Assembly: GCF_039908645.1 (NCBI RefSeq)
Contig: NZ_CP150917.1
Coordinates: 836,001-900,000, forward strand
DNA length: 64,000 nt
Reading direction: 5' to 3'
From: Pseudomonas helvetica
GTDB taxonomy: Bacteria; Pseudomonadota; Gammaproteobacteria; Pseudomonadales; Pseudomonadaceae
Shown: piece by piece, positions 63,135 to 64,000 of the stretch
Layout: every line of letters begins with the position of its first letter
How positions within the stretch are numbered: the stretch's first letter is position 1
Made by a program: the position numbers and the translations under genes
The notes under the pieces: generated by a model
Databases searched by the model: none
What the model was told of the DNA's origin: nothing
What the model saw: the letters and a program-made list of their open reading frames with translations, nothing else

Positions 63135-64000
63135 ATGTTATTCAAGTTTCCCAAGTCGTCCGACTCTCATGAGTCGGACGTCACGCCTGAGTCTCTCTAT
63201 CTCTCTCGTCGCAGTGTGCTTGGTGGGGCGATCGCCGGTATGGCGGTCAGCGGCCTGCCACGATGGGCCAGTGCTGACAACGCGGCTCGGTACGCGGATG
63301 TCGAGCCGGGCAAGGCGCCTTCCTGGTTTTCCGAAAAACTCCCTGCCACCAAATGGGAGGCGGTTACCGTCAAGGATGAGGCGATCACGCCGTTCAAGGA
63401 CGCGACTCACTACAACAACTTCTATGAGTTCGGTACCGACAAGGGCGATCCAGCGCAAAACGCTGGCGCACTGAAAACCGAGCCGTGGTCTGTGGTTGTC
63501 GATGGCGAGGTGGGTAAGCCAGGGCGTTATGCGCTGGAGGACTTCATGAAGCCGTATCAGTTGGAGGAGCGCATCTATCGTCTGCGCTGTGTAGAAGCCT
63601 GGTCGATGGTGATTCCCTGGATCGGTTTTCCCATCTCGGCGTTACTTCGCCAGGTCGAGCCGACATCCAAAGCAAAGTACATTCGTTTTGAAACCTTGCA
63701 GGACCCCAAGACCATGCCCGGGCAGCGTTCTGGTTTCGCCTTGATCGACTGGCCTTATGTAGAAGGGCTACGTCTGGACGAGGCGATGAATCCGTTGGCG
63801 ATTCTTGCCGTCGGCATGTACGGCCGCGAGCTGCCCAATCAGAATGGCGCGCCTTTACGCTTGGTGGTGCCGTGGAAGTACGGGTTCAAGAGCGTCAAAT
63901 CCATCGTACGTATCAGTCTGGTCAGCGAGCAACCGAAAACCACCTGGCAGAGCATTGCATCCGATGAGTATGGCTTTTACGCGAACGTGAACCCTACGGT
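63135..64000 (+). CDS. msrP: Methionine sulfoxide reductase catalytic subunit MsrP (YedY), cut by window edge
   Basis: Periplasmic molybdenum-cofactor enzyme that repairs oxidised methionines in envelope proteins. The frame is open to the end of the window (288 codons); the last part of the protein is missing. Seen: a Tat signal peptide with twin arginine [37 protein letters not shown] in front, the [14 protein letters not shown] segment, the molybdenum cysteine in [19 protein letters not shown] and [20 protein letters not shown]. MsrQ, the heme membrane partner, would normally follow but lies outside. Separated from pssA by 63 bases on the same strand. Confidence 0.93.
   Translation, partial: MLFKFPKSSDSHESDVTPESLYLSRRSVLGGAIAGMAVSGLPRWASADNAARYADVEPGKAPSWFSEKLPATKWEAVTVKDEAITPFKDATHYNNFYEFGTDKGDPAQNAGALKTEPWSVVVDGEVGKPGRYALEDFMKPYQLEERIYRLRCVEAWSMVIPWIGFPISALLRQVEPTSKAKYIRFETLQDPKTMPGQRSGFALIDWPYVEGLRLDEAMNPLAILAVGMYGRELPNQNGAPLRLVVPWKYGFKSVKSIVRISLVSEQPKTTWQSIASDEYGFYANVNPT

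Overview
The window is chromosomal DNA from a fluorescent Pseudomonas (P. fluorescens/P. putida-like). Evidence: GC-rich coding sequence, Pseudomonas-specific gene orders (pilR-pilS, pilA/pilBCD-coaE-yacG, cbrX-cbrA-cbrB-crcZ-pcnB-folK-panBC, phuTUV-prrF, mrcB-lpoP), DUF families largely confined to pseudomonads (DUF1780, DUF3094, DUF2790), and several copies of Pseudomonas-type palindromic intergenic repeats. Both edges cut genes: thiO on the left and msrP on the right. There is no phage, insertion sequence, integron, CRISPR array or rRNA operon; this is mostly core genome.

Layout. 1-9.3 kb: thiO end, the PilS/PilR two-component system, bamD, rluD-pgeF and clpB with a sigma-32 promoter. 9.4-10.0 kb: a tRNA cluster (Asn, Pro, Lys, then a second identical Pro). 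10.1-12.4 kb: type II NADH dehydrogenase and two small conserved genes. 12.4-16.2 kb: an aromatic-acid uptake operon (BenK-like transporter, OprD-family porin, and a chemoreceptor without a periplasmic ligand domain) behind a direct-repeat operator that matches the XylS/BenR consensus. 16.2-18.6 kb: DUF2790, a LysR regulator, a CbiM-like membrane protein. 18.6-24.6 kb: yacG-coaE-pilDCB divergent from pilA, then a BON protein with its own sigma-54 promoter. 24.6-30.1 kb: DUF2845, a 980-residue DUF748 protein, an RlmI-like methyltransferase and an MpaB-type oxygenase. 30.1-39.1 kb: acsA, pgi, panD, panC-panB, folK-pcnB and the sRNA CrcZ. 39.2-45.4 kb: cbrB-cbrA-cbrX, gluQ and dksA. 45.7-51.9 kb: an aminotransferase-sfsA pair, a Rieske protein, heme ABC transporter phuTUV with a ChaN lipoprotein, and the iron-regulated sRNA PrrF. 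51.9-64 kb: small proteins, an APH/AAA kinase fusion, mrcB with its activator gene lpoP, ilvIHC with a long leader, pssA and msrP.

How the pieces connect. The window encodes CbrAB and its target CrcZ, the RNA that titrates Hfq/Crc. The benK-like and oprD genes both carry A-rich Hfq/Crc-type (AANAANAA) sequences right at their ribosome-binding sites, so the aromatic uptake/chemotaxis operon looks like a target of the catabolite-repression circuit encoded 25 kb away, with BenR/XylS-type activation on top. PilRS likely controls pilA, whose sigma-54 promoter is visible. Iron control is seen twice, with Fur-box-like sites at phuT and prrF.

The most interesting candidate system is the transporter-porin-chemoreceptor operon at 12.4-16.2 kb. 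Its receptor has no sensory domain of its own and overlaps the porin gene by ATGA, which suggests sensing through the transporter, through a partner, or from the cell's energy state.
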